Part shown: positions 29,844-39,762 of the stretch, one piece after another
Numbering within the stretch: the first letter of the stretch is position 1
How the letters are laid out: each line of letters begins with the position of its first letter
Assembly (NCBI GenBank): GCA_018402255.1
Contig: JAGYIS010000010.1
Span: 310,001-374,000 of the forward strand
Direction: 5' to 3'
DNA from: Marinobacter sp.
GTDB taxonomy: Bacteria; Pseudomonadota; Gammaproteobacteria; Pseudomonadales; Oleiphilaceae
Length of the DNA: 64,000 bases
Translations under genes and position numbers: made by a program
The notes under the pieces: generated by a model
Told to the model about the DNA's origin: nothing
Databases searched by the model: none
What the model saw: only the letters and a program-made list of their open reading frames with translations

Positions 29844-31181
29844 TTACTCGTAGAGGGTGTCGTAAAAGCACACCCGGTCTGACCCGGATTCCTTGGCCTT
29901 GTACATCGCCTGATCTGCGGCTTCCAGCAGGGCCAGCGGGCCCGACGCGTCCCTTGGGTAGAAGGAGACCCCGATGCTGGCCGAAAGCTCGACGCTCTGT
30001 TCTTCAATCTGGTAGGGCTTCTCCAGAGCGCTGACAATGGCCCGTGCTACAAGATCCGCGTCCTCACGCTGCTGTGCGCCAGTGAGAATCACGGTGAACT
30101 CGTCGCCCCCCATACGGGCCACGGTATCGGCCTCCCGGACACAACTGGTCAGCCGTTCTGCCACTTCAGACAGTGTTCGGTCGCCTGCATCATGGCCGAG
30201 GGAATCGTTGATGTCCTTGAAGCCGTCAAGATCCATAAACAGCACGGCAATGGTCGCTTTACTGCGTTTAGCCTGTTTGATTTCCTGATCCAGTCGATCA
30301 AGGAACAGGCGTCGATTCGGCAGCCCGGTCAGCAGGTCATGGTGGGCGTTGTGCCAGATTTTTTCCTCGGCAAGCGCCCGTTCAGTTACATCCTGCAGAA
30401 TACAGACGGTCGCTTCGGTGAGCTGATGCTCATCCAGCACTGGCGCAAGCAGGTATTCGAACCGCTCACCAATACCGGAGTCGAATCTGTGGATGAACTT
30501 GCCTCGAAAGCTGGACCGCTCCGCAATGACGGCTTCCAGGTTTGGCTGGATATCCGAAGCGAATGAAAAACCAAGCTCAAAGGCCGTTTTCCCGAGAATG
30601 GCCTCAAGCCCCAGACCGAACAGATCGGCCGTGGCCTTGTTGGCGTAAATAAATCGACCTTCGAGATCCAGTACAAAAATCGGATCGGGAGAGGCCACCA
30701 GTATGGCGCCGAACAAGCGAGTTTCCATCTCCTTTACGGTGGCGTAATGCTCCAGCGATTCGGCGACCGCCTGATCAATGGCTTCGTGAAAGCGGGTAAG
30801 ATCTGCAAGCTGCCGCTCAGAAACCATCAGATGCGTCTTCGACCAGAGTGACACCACACTCGCTCGCAGCGCCCGGAACTCGGATACCGTCTCCATTACG
30901 CTGAAGCCACTGGTGTGTCGATCGCCACCGTGCACCTCGGCCCAGGACGTTCCTTTAGCGTCCGGCCCCTGACCTTTCGATTTGGCGGCTCGCTCTTCTT
31001 CGCTCTGATGGGATTCAAGGTCGTCGGCAATCGCCAGCAGCATTTCTCTGGCGTGGTCCCGCAGGCCGGTCCTATCCATGCGCTCGGCCGGGAGGATGGT
31101 TTCGGCGAATTCTTCCCAAGCCTGAAGAATTGGTTCTATTTCTGCCCTGATAAAATCCGCAAATCGCACATTCATTGGCAT
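29844..31181 (-). CDS. PAS-GGDEF diguanylate cyclase
   Basis: 445-residue soluble c-di-GMP synthase. The N-terminal ~150 residues form a helical sensor-like domain (FIRAEIEPILQAWEEFAE), then a PAS domain (about 160-270, VASPDPIFVLDLEGRFIYANKA), then GGDEF (about 285-445) with the active motif GGDEF and an inhibitory-site READ exactly 5 residues before it. NAHHDLLTGLPNR is the typical domain opening. No membrane segment is seen, so the signal is cytoplasmic. Likely active and product-inhibited, by family rule. Confidence 0.93.
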   Translation of the reverse strand: MPMNVRFADFIRAEIEPILQAWEEFAETILPAERMDRTGLRDHAREMLLAIADDLESHQSEEERAAKSKGQGPDAKGTSWAEVHGGDRHTSGFSVMETVSEFRALRASVVSLWSKTHLMVSERQLADLTRFHEAIDQAVAESLEHYATVKEMETRLFGAILVASPDPIFVLDLEGRFIYANKATADLFGLGLEAILGKTAFELGFSFASDIQPNLEAVIAERSSFRGKFIHRFDSGIGERFEYLLAPVLDEHQLTEATVCILQDVTERALAEEKIWHNAHHDLLTGLPNRRLFLDRLDQEIKQAKRSKATIAVLFMDLDGFKDINDSLGHDAGDRTLSEVAERLTSCVREADTVARMGGDEFTVILTGAQQREDADLVARAIVSALEKPYQIEEQSVELSASIGVSFYPRDASGPLALLEAADQAMYKAKESGSDRVCFYDTLYE

Positions 31182-31227
31182 TTATTTGACTCACTGTGAG
31201 AACAAAACGGATCGGGAGCAGTTTCAG

Positions 31228-31512
31228 TTACCTGTTTCTTTCCTCACGACATTCATAGGAACCCATTTCAAATTCCCGACAAATCCAGGGACGGTTCTCG
31301 TAAATCGTACAAAGGTACGTGTTGCGGTCCAGAGCGGAACACCAGCCATCCGACAACCGCAGCATGGTTTCGCCACCCCAGTCGTCGACCGCAATGTGCC
31401 GCTCAGGAACCCCGGTATCGCTGATGATCATTACTTCCAGACGGCAACAACAGGCCTGACAAGTTGAACAGGAAACGTCAGGACTGGTTACATTCATAAT
31501 AGGAATAGTCAT
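31228..31512 (-). CDS. YkgJ family cysteine-cluster protein
   Basis: 94 residues with eight cysteines, including CSTCQACCCRLEV near the N-terminus and CTIYENRPWICREFEMG near the C-terminus. This is the Fe/Zn-cluster (YkgJ, formerly UPF0153) family, whose function is unknown. The gene is single, 46 bases from the diguanylate cyclase start. The 190 bases to the next gene hold no obvious element. Confidence 0.88.
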   Translation of the reverse strand: MTIPIMNVTSPDVSCSTCQACCCRLEVMIISDTGVPERHIAVDDWGGETMLRLSDGWCSALDRNTYLCTIYENRPWICREFEMGSYECREERNR

Positions 31513-31702
31513 GGACTTCTACAATTAAAGTGGATAACGGCATAGTACTTCATCTGGTGCCATTTTATTGTGGCATGTCCCTTTGGCCCACACGCCACCC
31601 GGGGCCACCGGGTCCATAACATCCCATAAGTTGCCAATTGGCCCGAGCCTCTGGTCATGCTGGTCAATGTGACTGCGCGTCTAAGGTCCATAATCGAGAG
31701 CG

Positions 31703-33037
31703 ATGGACACAACAATGAGGCAGAACCCCATGGCAAAAGATGCAGTTGGCTATGCGCTGACCGCGCTGAATCGCCTGTCCGGCTCAGAAATGCTGGACAG
31801 GATCGGAATGCGCAAGACCGTAGAACGACTTGCCTACACGCTGACCAAAAGCGGTTTTCAGGCCATCACCACCACCGCCCGCGCCTTCAACTCCGGTAAC
31901 CCCGCCCGCAAGCCGGCGCGCCTGAATGCGCCGGGCCACAGCCGCGACCTGTTTGACCTGGGCATCACCGAAGAACAGCAGATGATCCGCGCCAGCGTGC
32001 AGGCCTTTGCCCAGGAGGTACTCCGTGATCAGGCCGAGCACGCCGATGCCCGCCAGCAGACCAGTGACGAGGTGATTGCCCAGGCGCTGGAACTGGGGCT
32101 CAATTATTTTGCCGTGCCGGAAGCCCTGGGCGGCGCCGCCACCGAGCGTTCCACCGTGACCAGCCTGCTGGTGGCCGAAGACCTGGCCTATGGCGACATG
32201 GGCCAGGCAGTAGCCATCCTCGCCCCGATGGGGGTCGCCAATGCACTCACCCAATGGGGTACCGCTCAACAGCAGAGCAAGTATCTGAGTACCTTTGCCG
32301 AAGAAAGCCCACCCAAAGCCACCATCGCCCTGTGTGAACCGCGCCCGCTGTTCGATCCCATGGCGTTACAAACCACCGCCCGCAGAACCGGCGACGGCTA
32401 TGTGCTCAATGGCACGAAATCCCTGGTACCGCTGGCCGCCGAGGCGGAGATCTTTTTGATCGCCGCCCAGGCCGATGACGGCCCGGCGGTATTTATCGTC
32501 GAAGGCGGCTGCGAGGGTTTGGCAGTGGGTGATGACCCGTCCATGGGTATCCGGGCCAGCGGCCAACGCCCGCTGACACTGAACCATGTGCGGGTGCCTC
32601 TGGAGAATCGCCTCGGCAACCGCAACTTTGATTACCGCGCCTTTGTCGACCTGGGCACCTTGGCCTGGTGCGGTCTCGCCATCGGCACCTGTCAGTCCGT
32701 GCTCGACTACGTGGTGCCCTACTGCAACGACCGCACCGCCTTTGGCGAGCCCATCAGTCATCGTCAGGCGGTGGCGTTCATGATTGCCGACATCGCCATC
32801 GAGCTGGAGTCGATGCGCATGCTCACCTACCGCGCCGCCTGCCGGGCCGAACAGGGCAAGTCATTCCAGCGTGAGGCGCACCTGGCGCGCACCCTGGTCA
32901 AAGACAAGGCCATGAAAATCGGCACCGACGGCGTTCAGTTGCTGGGTGGCCACGGCTTTACCCACGAATACCCGGTAGAACGCTGGTACCGGGATCTGCG
33001 TGCCATCGGTGTCGCCTTTGGCGGCCTGCACCTGTAA
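31703..33037 (+). CDS. Acyl-CoA dehydrogenase family protein, catalytic Glu not apparent
   Basis: 444 residues with the ACAD fold: N-terminal helical domain (TEEQQMIRASVQAFAQEVL), the middle beta domain (LCEPRPLFDPMALQTTARRTGDG) and the C-terminal four-helix domain (QLLGGHGFTHEYPVERWYRDLR). The chain ends at AFGGLHL, where canonical enzymes carry YEGT with the catalytic glutamate, and that residue is missing. An extra ~75 residues precede the fold. It is 14 bases upstream of a second ACAD that does have the glutamate, which suggests a heteromeric enzyme. The start at ATG 31703 has GAGAG upstream; later ATGs at 31715 and 31730 are possible. Confidence 0.88.
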   Translation: MDTTMRQNPMAKDAVGYALTALNRLSGSEMLDRIGMRKTVERLAYTLTKSGFQAITTTARAFNSGNPARKPARLNAPGHSRDLFDLGITEEQQMIRASVQAFAQEVLRDQAEHADARQQTSDEVIAQALELGLNYFAVPEALGGAATERSTVTSLLVAEDLAYGDMGQAVAILAPMGVANALTQWGTAQQQSKYLSTFAEESPPKATIALCEPRPLFDPMALQTTARRTGDGYVLNGTKSLVPLAAEAEIFLIAAQADDGPAVFIVEGGCEGLAVGDDPSMGIRASGQRPLTLNHVRVPLENRLGNRNFDYRAFVDLGTLAWCGLAIGTCQSVLDYVVPYCNDRTAFGEPISHRQAVAFMIADIAIELESMRMLTYRAACRAEQGKSFQREAHLARTLVKDKAMKIGTDGVQLLGGHGFTHEYPVERWYRDLRAIGVAFGGLHL

Positions 33038-33051
33038 GGAGGGACACACCC

Positions 33052-34257
33052 ATGAACATCGACATTCCCAAGAAGTTCCGACCGCTGATCAACAACGCCT
33101 ATCAGGTAGCCCGCAGCACCCTGCGCCCGATCTCCCGCAAGTACGACCGGGGCGAGCACGAGTACCCGAAAGAACTGGATATGCTGGCGTCGGTACTGGA
33201 CGGTTTCAATGAAGGTGACCCCGCCAACTCCGCCGGCGCTACCACCACCGGCCGCGGTAAGGTGCAGGACGACGGCAGCGTGAAGAACGGCGCCAACATG
33301 GGCGTTTGCCTGGGCGCCATGGAAATGTGCTACGGCGATACCGGTTTCTTGCTGGCCATGCCGCGCCAGGGCCTCGGCAATGCCGCCATTGCCGCCGTGG
33401 CCAACGATGAGCAGCTGGAACGGTTCAAAGGCAAGTGGGCCGCCATGGCCATCACCGAACCGGGGTGCGGCTCGGATTCCGCGGCCATTCGCACCACCGC
33501 CCGTAAAGACGGTGATCACTATGTACTGAACGGTGAGAAGATCTATGTGACCTCCGGCGCCCGCGCCGACTGCGTGGTGGTGTGGGCCTCACTGGATCCG
33601 AAACTGGGCCGGGCGGCCATCAAGTCGTTTGTGGTGGATTGGGGGACCCCGGGCATGGAACTGGCTCGGCTGGAGAAGAAACTCGGCATCCGCGCCTCCG
33701 ACACCGCAGCCATCAACTTTACAGATTGCCGGGTACCGGCAGACAACCTGCTGGGCAGCCCGGAGATCGACACTAAAAAGGGCTTTGCCGGGGTGATGGA
33801 AACCTTCGACAACACCCGGCCGTTGGTGGCCGCCATGGCCGTCGGCTGTGCCAGGGCTTCCCTGGAGCGCATCAAGGAACTGCTCAAAGACTCCATGACC
33901 TACGATTACGGCAAACCGGTGGATAACTGCTCAGCGGTGGAGGCAGAAATCTACCGGATGGAAGCCGAATGGGAAGCCGCCTACTGGCTGACCATCAAAG
34001 CCGCCTGGATGGCGGACAACAAGAAGGCCAACACCCTGGAGGCATCTATCTGCAAAGCCAAAGCGGGCCGCGTCGGCAACAGCATTACGCTGCGCTGTGC
34101 AGAACTGGCTGGCAGCCTCGGCTACACCGAAGACGATCTGCTGGAAAAGTGGGCCCGAGATTCAAAGATTCTCGATATCTTCGAAGGCACCCAGCAAATC
34201 CAGCAACTGGTTATTGCCCGAAGAGTGTTGGGGCTCAGCTCAAAGCAACTGAAATAG
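33052..34257 (+). CDS. Acyl-CoA dehydrogenase
   Basis: 401-residue flavin enzyme of beta-oxidation type. Seen in order: MAITEPGCGSDSAAIRTTA (FAD/substrate loop), ARLEKKLGIRASDTAAINF, and near the C-terminus DIFEGTQQIQQLVIARRVLG with the catalytic Glu of the family's EGT motif. GGAGGG is 6 bases before the ATG. It directly follows the partner lacking that residue. The N-terminus (FRPLINNAYQVARSTLRPISRKYD) is shorter than in short-chain enzymes and the substrate is unknown. Confidence 0.92.
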   Translation: MNIDIPKKFRPLINNAYQVARSTLRPISRKYDRGEHEYPKELDMLASVLDGFNEGDPANSAGATTTGRGKVQDDGSVKNGANMGVCLGAMEMCYGDTGFLLAMPRQGLGNAAIAAVANDEQLERFKGKWAAMAITEPGCGSDSAAIRTTARKDGDHYVLNGEKIYVTSGARADCVVVWASLDPKLGRAAIKSFVVDWGTPGMELARLEKKLGIRASDTAAINFTDCRVPADNLLGSPEIDTKKGFAGVMETFDNTRPLVAAMAVGCARASLERIKELLKDSMTYDYGKPVDNCSAVEAEIYRMEAEWEAAYWLTIKAAWMADNKKANTLEASICKAKAGRVGNSITLRCAELAGSLGYTEDDLLEKWARDSKILDIFEGTQQIQQLVIARRVLGLSSKQLK

Positions 34258-34359
34258 ACGCACGAGAGATACCATAAGCGGCATAAAGCGCCAAAGTTCA
34301 GCTCAAGAACCGGCTCTGTCTGCCGATAATTATGGTCTGTCTTTCGTTGGAGTTTCCTG

Positions 34360-35673
34360 ATGTTTAATAGCCGGCTGAAACAAGAGCTCGAAGATCAGCG
34401 CGCGGAATTGGCGATGCTGCGCCAACTGACGGAACAGATGGACCGGGGCATGCTGGCGATAAGGCTTAATTCTGACCTCTGCGTCTCGGCGGTAAACCAG
34501 CATTTTGCCGATGCCTTAGGTTACCGGAAAGAGCAGCTGGTAGGTCAGCCCCTGTCGTCGCTTGTTCCGCCTTACGTCTCGAAACTGGCCTGTTTCCGTA
34601 ACTTCAACAAGGCGATCGCAGAGTTCGCACCTGTCAGCGATAACTACCGCTACTTTAGTGCCAAGGGCCCGCTTGTATGGCTTAACATCCATTGGATTCC
34701 GGTACGCGGTGCAGACGGCAAGCTCGCGTATGTGCAGGGTTATGCCCGCGATGTCACCTCAGAGATAGAAGGTGCAAAGGAAAGCGAAGCCTTCATTGAT
34801 GCGCTGATCCGCTCCACCGCAGTTATTCAATTTAACCTCGACGGCACGGTGATCACCGCGAACGATCAGTTTTTGCGGGCCATGGGCTACCGGCTTGAGC
34901 AACTCGTCGGCAAGCACCACCGCATGTTCTGTACACCGGATGAAACCGCCTCGCCTGAATACGCGGCTTTCTGGAAAAAGCTGAACAGCGGGGAGTATGT
35001 GGCGGATCGCTTCAAGCGGATCGACAGTCGTGGTGCTGAGGTGTGGCTTGAGGCTACCTATAACCCGGTCTTCGATGCCGAAGGCAACCTCTGCAAGGTT
35101 GTGAAGTTCGCCAGCGTCGTCACCGACCAGGTGGCGCGGGAAGCACAGGTCCGCGAGGGTGCCAGCGTGGCTTACGACGTTTCACAGCAAACGGATGTAA
35201 GCGCCCAAAAGGGCACGACGGTCGTCCAAACGACGGTCGAGACCATGCAGCAGATAGCGGCACAAATGCAGGCCGCTACCGAAAGCATTGAAGCACTGAG
35301 CAAACAGTCCCTTCAGATCAACGCCATCGTGCAAACCATCGGCGGCATTGCCGAGCAGACTAACCTGTTGGCGCTGAACGCCGCTATTGAAGCCGCCAGG
35401 GCTGGTGATCAGGGCCGCGGATTTGCCGTGGTTGCCGACGAAGTGCGGCAATTGGCAGCTCGTACCAGTAAGGCAACAGAAGAGATTGTCCGCGTAGTGG
35501 AGAAAAACCAGGTGCTCTCGGATGATGTTATGAGCCAGATGTTCAGCACCCGGGAGAAAGCAGAGCAAGGCCTGGAACTGGCCAATCAGGCGGGTGCCGT
35601 GATTGTAGAAATCCAGGAAGGTGCCAAACAGGTGGTGGACGCGGTAGAACGCTTTGCCAACGAATTACAGTAA
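34360..35673 (+). CDS. Soluble PAS-PAS methyl-accepting chemotaxis protein, BdlA-like
   Basis: 437 residues without membrane segment or HAMP domain. Two PAS domains (about 20-140 and 145-265, the second with [23 protein letters not shown]) precede a single short signalling domain with the hairpin core [35 protein letters not shown]. The layout and length resemble BdlA of Pseudomonas, which links redox or nutrient sensing to biofilm dispersal through c-di-GMP. Function here is inferred from architecture; the GGDEF protein at 29844 is 4.5 kb away. Confidence 0.9.
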   Translation: MFNSRLKQELEDQRAELAMLRQLTEQMDRGMLAIRLNSDLCVSAVNQHFADALGYRKEQLVGQPLSSLVPPYVSKLACFRNFNKAIAEFAPVSDNYRYFSAKGPLVWLNIHWIPVRGADGKLAYVQGYARDVTSEIEGAKESEAFIDALIRSTAVIQFNLDGTVITANDQFLRAMGYRLEQLVGKHHRMFCTPDETASPEYAAFWKKLNSGEYVADRFKRIDSRGAEVWLEATYNPVFDAEGNLCKVVKFASVVTDQVAREAQVREGASVAYDVSQQTDVSAQKGTTVVQTTVETMQQIAAQMQAATESIEALSKQSLQINAIVQTIGGIAEQTNLLALNAAIEAARAGDQGRGFAVVADEVRQLAARTSKATEEIVRVVEKNQVLSDDVMSQMFSTREKAEQGLELANQAGAVIVEIQEGAKQVVDAVERFANELQ

Positions 35674-35906
35674 TACAGAGCGCTGGTTAGCGCCTGAAAC
35701 TTACCCGGGTTGAGCTCAATGCAACTTGAATAGAACCAGCGATGGCAATGCATCGCAGATCCTTGCGGTGCATGATTTGGTTGTTCATTACATTACCGCT
35801 TGTTAGTATATTCCCTTACGATTTTCCTGAAGACCTGCCCGCAACCGCCTATAACAACCCATCACTGTTTTACCTGCGGCGTGATTGGAAGAACCGCTGG
35901 AAGCCC

Positions 35907-37547
35907 ATGCAGCTTGAAGTCCACATAGAACCCAGAAACCTCATGATCAGAGGGGTCATTCCCCTTATTTTTTTACTGGTCCTTATTGGGCTGGTCATGG
36001 CGTTCAACGCGGCTTTTCTTCAGCCACCGGTAAAGGCTGCCGACGGCACTCTGGACCTGAGAGACTGGTCTTTTGAGCAGCGTTCCCGTGCAAAACTGAG
36101 TGGCGACTGGGCCTTCTACCCGAAGCAGTTTCTGGCCCCGGAAGAGCTTACGGCTACCGGCGTGAACTCCGCGCCCTTATGGCTGCCCCTGCCCGGAGTC
36201 TGGAGCGACATCTATCAGGGTGGTTTACCCATACCTGCCACCGGTTACGCCAGCCTGGCCCTGCGCCTGAAGCTGCCAGAAACCGGGCGTTATATTCTCA
36301 AAATACCGCCCCTGACAAACAGCTATCGGCTCTGGATCAACGGCGAAGCCATGGTTCAGAACCCCACCATGGAGAGTTTACGGCCTGACCACCGGCAACA
36401 GTCGTCTACCCGATACATCCGGTTTACGGCAGAATCCCCTGACGTGTTGCTGCTCTTTCATTTGAGCAATTATCAACATCGCGTGGGGGGCATGTGGGAG
36501 CCACTCTACCTGGCTCCGGCAGACAACCTGTTCTCATTGAAAACCCGCCCCGTGCTGATCGACACATTGATTGGTGCCGGCCTGATGCTGAGCGCAGTTT
36601 TCGCCCTGTTCCTGGCCTACAAGCGCAATAGCCAGGCGCTGTTCTTCCTGGCTTTGTTTGCCTTTTTCATGGCTTTGCGCTGCGTCACCGTAGACGAGCG
36701 CATACTGTTCCAGGTTTTCCGCATTTATGACTGGCAGTGGCAACAGCGTATAGAGCACCTCATCCTGTACGCCTCCCTCCCCTTCATGGGGCTGTATCTG
36801 TGGCGCAAAGCACCGTTTACGTTCCCGGCCTGGCTGGTGCAAGTGAGTGCCTCGGTGATGGTCTGCCTGATGCTGATCGTGCTGCTGACCGACGCCGCCG
36901 TGTTCAGCCATACCCCGTTGATTTTCCATATTATCGGGATGATTTATGCGTTTCTGGCCCTCGGCCTTGCCCTCGACCGGGTGATGGAGAAAAAACGCGG
37001 CGGCAAACAGTTTCTGTGCGGGGCTCTGTTTCTGATCCTGGCGGGCCTGAATGACATTTTTTACGTTAACACCCTGATCGATAGTGCCAATATGCTTCAT
37101 ATTGGCGCTCTGGGATTCATCCTGTGCCAACTCGCGCTGCCCCGCAATCTCAGTAGTCAGCAGCCCATTGTGCGCATCGATCGCCCCAGAGCCACCGGTG
37201 TGGAAAAGGCTTTCTGTAATCCTTACCTGGACCTGGACCGTGCCGATCTGATTGCCTCCGCACTGAGAGATGCCCTGATCACCTGGGAAACCCGCACCGG
37301 CAAAGACAAAATTGAACTGGCGGAAGCCAGTGGCCAATGGAGCATCACCAATGACTGTGGCTCGCTGAAAACACGCACCTTCGACAAATACCTTCGAGCG
37401 GCGACCGTACCGGCCCGCCCAAGAATCGGAAATGTGCTACGAACCCTCCAGTTTGTGATGGCCCTGCCCGGGCTTTCAAGCGACGAACAACAGCTCCTCG
37501 AGGCCGCCACCGAAACCATTCGAGACGCCAACGAGCTGGACAACTAA
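35907..37547 (+). CDS. 7TM-DISM-like membrane sensor
   Basis: About 546 residues: one N-terminal membrane segment (IPLIFLLVLIGLVMAFNAAF), a periplasmic jelly-roll-like region (WSFEQRSRAKLSGDWAFYPKQF, LPLPGVWSDI), then a block of about seven membrane segments between roughly residues 230 and 430, and a cytoplasmic C-terminus of about 120 residues (TWETRTGKDKIELAEASGQW, LKTRTFDKYL). This is the layout of 7TM receptors with diverse intracellular signalling modules. No kinase, GGDEF or phosphatase domain is recognisable at the C-terminus. The start is uncertain: the frame is open from 35742, and ATGs at 35907 and 35943 are possible. It precedes the lipid-type operon on the same strand by 176 bases. 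Confidence 0.72.
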   Translation: MQLEVHIEPRNLMIRGVIPLIFLLVLIGLVMAFNAAFLQPPVKAADGTLDLRDWSFEQRSRAKLSGDWAFYPKQFLAPEELTATGVNSAPLWLPLPGVWSDIYQGGLPIPATGYASLALRLKLPETGRYILKIPPLTNSYRLWINGEAMVQNPTMESLRPDHRQQSSTRYIRFTAESPDVLLLFHLSNYQHRVGGMWEPLYLAPADNLFSLKTRPVLIDTLIGAGLMLSAVFALFLAYKRNSQALFFLALFAFFMALRCVTVDERILFQVFRIYDWQWQQRIEHLILYASLPFMGLYLWRKAPFTFPAWLVQVSASVMVCLMLIVLLTDAAVFSHTPLIFHIIGMIYAFLALGLALDRVMEKKRGGKQFLCGALFLILAGLNDIFYVNTLIDSANMLHIGALGFILCQLALPRNLSSQQPIVRIDRPRATGVEKAFCNPYLDLDRADLIASALRDALITWETRTGKDKIELAEASGQWSITNDCGSLKTRTFDKYLRAATVPARPRIGNVLRTLQFVMALPGLSSDEQQLLEAATETIRDANELDN

Positions 37548-37723
37548 CATCCACAACGCCTTGTTCATAAAAGTGTAACCTTCTGTTTTTAAAGTAATGT
37601 AAAACTTTTTCCTGTTTTTTCCTGCTTTTTCATCCACCCGCACCAACGCCACCCGTTACCTTTCGCACCTGTTCAGAGCGGCCTGCCCCCAGACCGCCCT
37701 GCCTGTTCGACAAGGAGAAGCGT

Positions 37724-38518
37724 GTGCGCAGAATCCCCCCTTATCTGATCTTCCTGACGGCCTGCCTGGCTGGCTATCTATCGGCGAACGTCACGGCAGC
37801 AGACGCCATTGCGCAGGGTGAACACATTGCCCGGAACGCAGACGCACAACTCCGTGGCTATGGCGATTCGATGGTCGATCTGGCCATGGAACTGACTGGT
37901 CCCTCCGGACAGACAGCAACCCGAGCCGTGAGAGTTCAGAGCCTGGAGACCGAAGACGGCGAATACACTCTGATGGTGTTCGATACCCCCCGGGACGTGG
38001 CAGGCACGTCGCTGCTTTCCCACAACTACCGCGCCCGGGATGATCAGCAATGGCTCTACCTGCCCGCAATTCGTCGGGTTAAGCAGATTGGTGCCCGAGA
38101 CAAATCAGGACCCTTTATGGGCTCCGAATTTGCCTTCGAAGACATTGTCACGCCCTTTTACGAGAAGTTCAGTTACCGCTTTGAGGCGGAAGACGACTGT
38201 GCCAACGGCGCCTGCTGGATTGTCGAGCGCACACCAAAAGACCCCTATTCCGGCTATACCCGTCAGAGGGTCTGGATCGGTCAGGAAAATCACCTGATTC
38301 ATCGCATCGAATACTTCGATCGCCGTGATTCGCTGTTGAAGACCTACACTGCCCAGGACTTTGTTCATCACAGCAACAAGCACTGGCGCCCGGGCCAGAT
38401 GCAGATGGTCAACCACCAGAACAAGCGCCAGACTCGTCTGATCTGGTCGGATTTCCGCTTTGATTCTGGCCTGAGCGATCGGGATTTCAGCCAGAATGCC
38501 CTGTTGCGGGCGCGATAA
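37724..38518 (+). CDS. LolA-like outer-membrane lipoprotein-sorting family protein
   Basis: 264 residues, GTG start with AAGGAGAAG just upstream. A signal peptide (IPPYLIFLTACLAGYLSANVTAADA) is followed by a LolA/LolB-like fold: MELTGPSGQTATRAVRVQSL, VAGTSLLSHNY, WLYLPAIRRVKQIG and FMGSEFAFEDI are hallmarks of the family usually encoded beside RND/MMPL exporters. It probably carries a lipid or lipoprotein across the periplasm. The TAATG junction shows that its stop overlaps the next start. Confidence 0.88.
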   Translation: MRRIPPYLIFLTACLAGYLSANVTAADAIAQGEHIARNADAQLRGYGDSMVDLAMELTGPSGQTATRAVRVQSLETEDGEYTLMVFDTPRDVAGTSLLSHNYRARDDQQWLYLPAIRRVKQIGARDKSGPFMGSEFAFEDIVTPFYEKFSYRFEAEDDCANGACWIVERTPKDPYSGYTRQRVWIGQENHLIHRIEYFDRRDSLLKTYTAQDFVHHSNKHWRPGQMQMVNHQNKRQTRLIWSDFRFDSGLSDRDFSQNALLRAR

Positions 38519-39753
38519 TGACAGCGCACCCACTCGTCCTCAGGCTAACGTTGATGCTGGCTCTCAGCACGCTGACGCCGTTCACTTCGGCCCTGGAGTA
38601 CCGCGCCGAAGCCGGCGTGGAAAGCCGTTATTTCATTGATCGGGGCGCTCAGGGCCAGGCTCGCCATCATCCGGCAATCCATCTGGGAGCGGAGTTCTGG
38701 CACAGCCTGAATCGTGGTCGCGACCTGCTGACATTCTCCCCTTATGTCCGTCTGGATGCCGAGGACAGCCAACGCACTCTGGCCGATATACGGGAGCTAT
38801 CCTGGATTCATGTGGGTGAAGGCTATGAGCTGCGCACCGGTGTCCGTCAGGTGTATTGGGGCGTCACCGAGGGGGCTCGCCTGGTCAACATTATCAATCA
38901 GACCGATGCCGCCGATGGCCCCGATACCGACAAAACCCTTGGCCAACCCATGGTCAATCTGGCTCTGGAGCATGGCAACCACATGCTGGACCTGTTCCTG
39001 CTCGCCGGCGCTCGTGAACGAACTTTTCCCGGAGAAGACGGCCGACTGCGCTTCCCGGTTGCGGTGGACTCCAATCAGAGCCGTTGGGAATCCAGTCGGG
39101 GCCAGGAACGCCTTGACCTGGCTGCTCGTTGGCAATGGAACCGGTACCCCTTTGTGCTTGGCATCACGGCTTTCTCCGGAACCGCCCGGGAACCAGAACT
39201 GGAGCTGGATCCAGACCCGACACGACCCAGACTCACCCCGTTCTACCCGCTGATCCACCAGGCCGGCATCGATTTGCAGGCTACCCAGGGCGACCTGCTT
39301 TGGAAGCTGGAAGCCATTCAACGCTGGGGTGGTCGCGAAGACTTTCACGCCGCCAACGCCGGTTTTGAGTACACCCAGGTCGGCATTCTGGATTCCCGTG
39401 TAGATCTGGGCTGGCTGTTGGAAGGCCTTTATCAAAGCAGGGAGAGTTCGCCGGCAACGCCTTTCGAGCGCGACATCCTGCTGGGCTGGCGGTTTGCTTT
39501 CAATGACCTCGCCGGGTCTGAAATTCTGGCCAGCACCATCCTGGACACCCGCACCTCTGAACGGGTCGTCAGCATCGAAGGCCGCCGGCGCCTGGGCAAT
39601 AGCTGGTCAGTCGCGGGCGAGATCCGCTACATCAGCGGTACTCCAGAGCCCCAGTCTGCCGGAGCTTTCCTGAGCAACCCGGATACCCGTTACACCTTAC
39701 GCCCACTGTCCCGTGACAGTTACGGCCAAATTGAACTTAGCTGGTTTTTCTAA
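38518..39753 (+). CDS. Outer-membrane beta-barrel-type protein (DUF1302-like)
   Basis: 411 residues with an N-terminal signal peptide (LTLMLALSTLTPFTSALEYR) and alternating amphipathic strands. It ends in IELSWFF, with a C-terminal Phe typical of Bam-inserted barrels. The pattern (FWHSLNRGRDLLTFSPYVRLD, LRTGVRQVYWGVTEGARLVN-like) fits outer-membrane proteins of the DUF1302 type that accompany MMPL exporters. It overlaps the LolA-like gene by one base and ends 9 bases before the exporter gene, so it is probably the outer-membrane partner of that exporter. Confidence 0.78.
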   Translation: MTAHPLVLRLTLMLALSTLTPFTSALEYRAEAGVESRYFIDRGAQGQARHHPAIHLGAEFWHSLNRGRDLLTFSPYVRLDAEDSQRTLADIRELSWIHVGEGYELRTGVRQVYWGVTEGARLVNIINQTDAADGPDTDKTLGQPMVNLALEHGNHMLDLFLLAGARERTFPGEDGRLRFPVAVDSNQSRWESSRGQERLDLAARWQWNRYPFVLGITAFSGTAREPELELDPDPTRPRLTPFYPLIHQAGIDLQATQGDLLWKLEAIQRWGGREDFHAANAGFEYTQVGILDSRVDLGWLLEGLYQSRESSPATPFERDILLGWRFAFNDLAGSEILASTILDTRTSERVVSIEGRRRLGNSWSVAGEIRYISGTPEPQSAGAFLSNPDTRYTLRPLSRDSYGQIELSWFF

Positions 39754-39762
39754 GGCCGGAAC

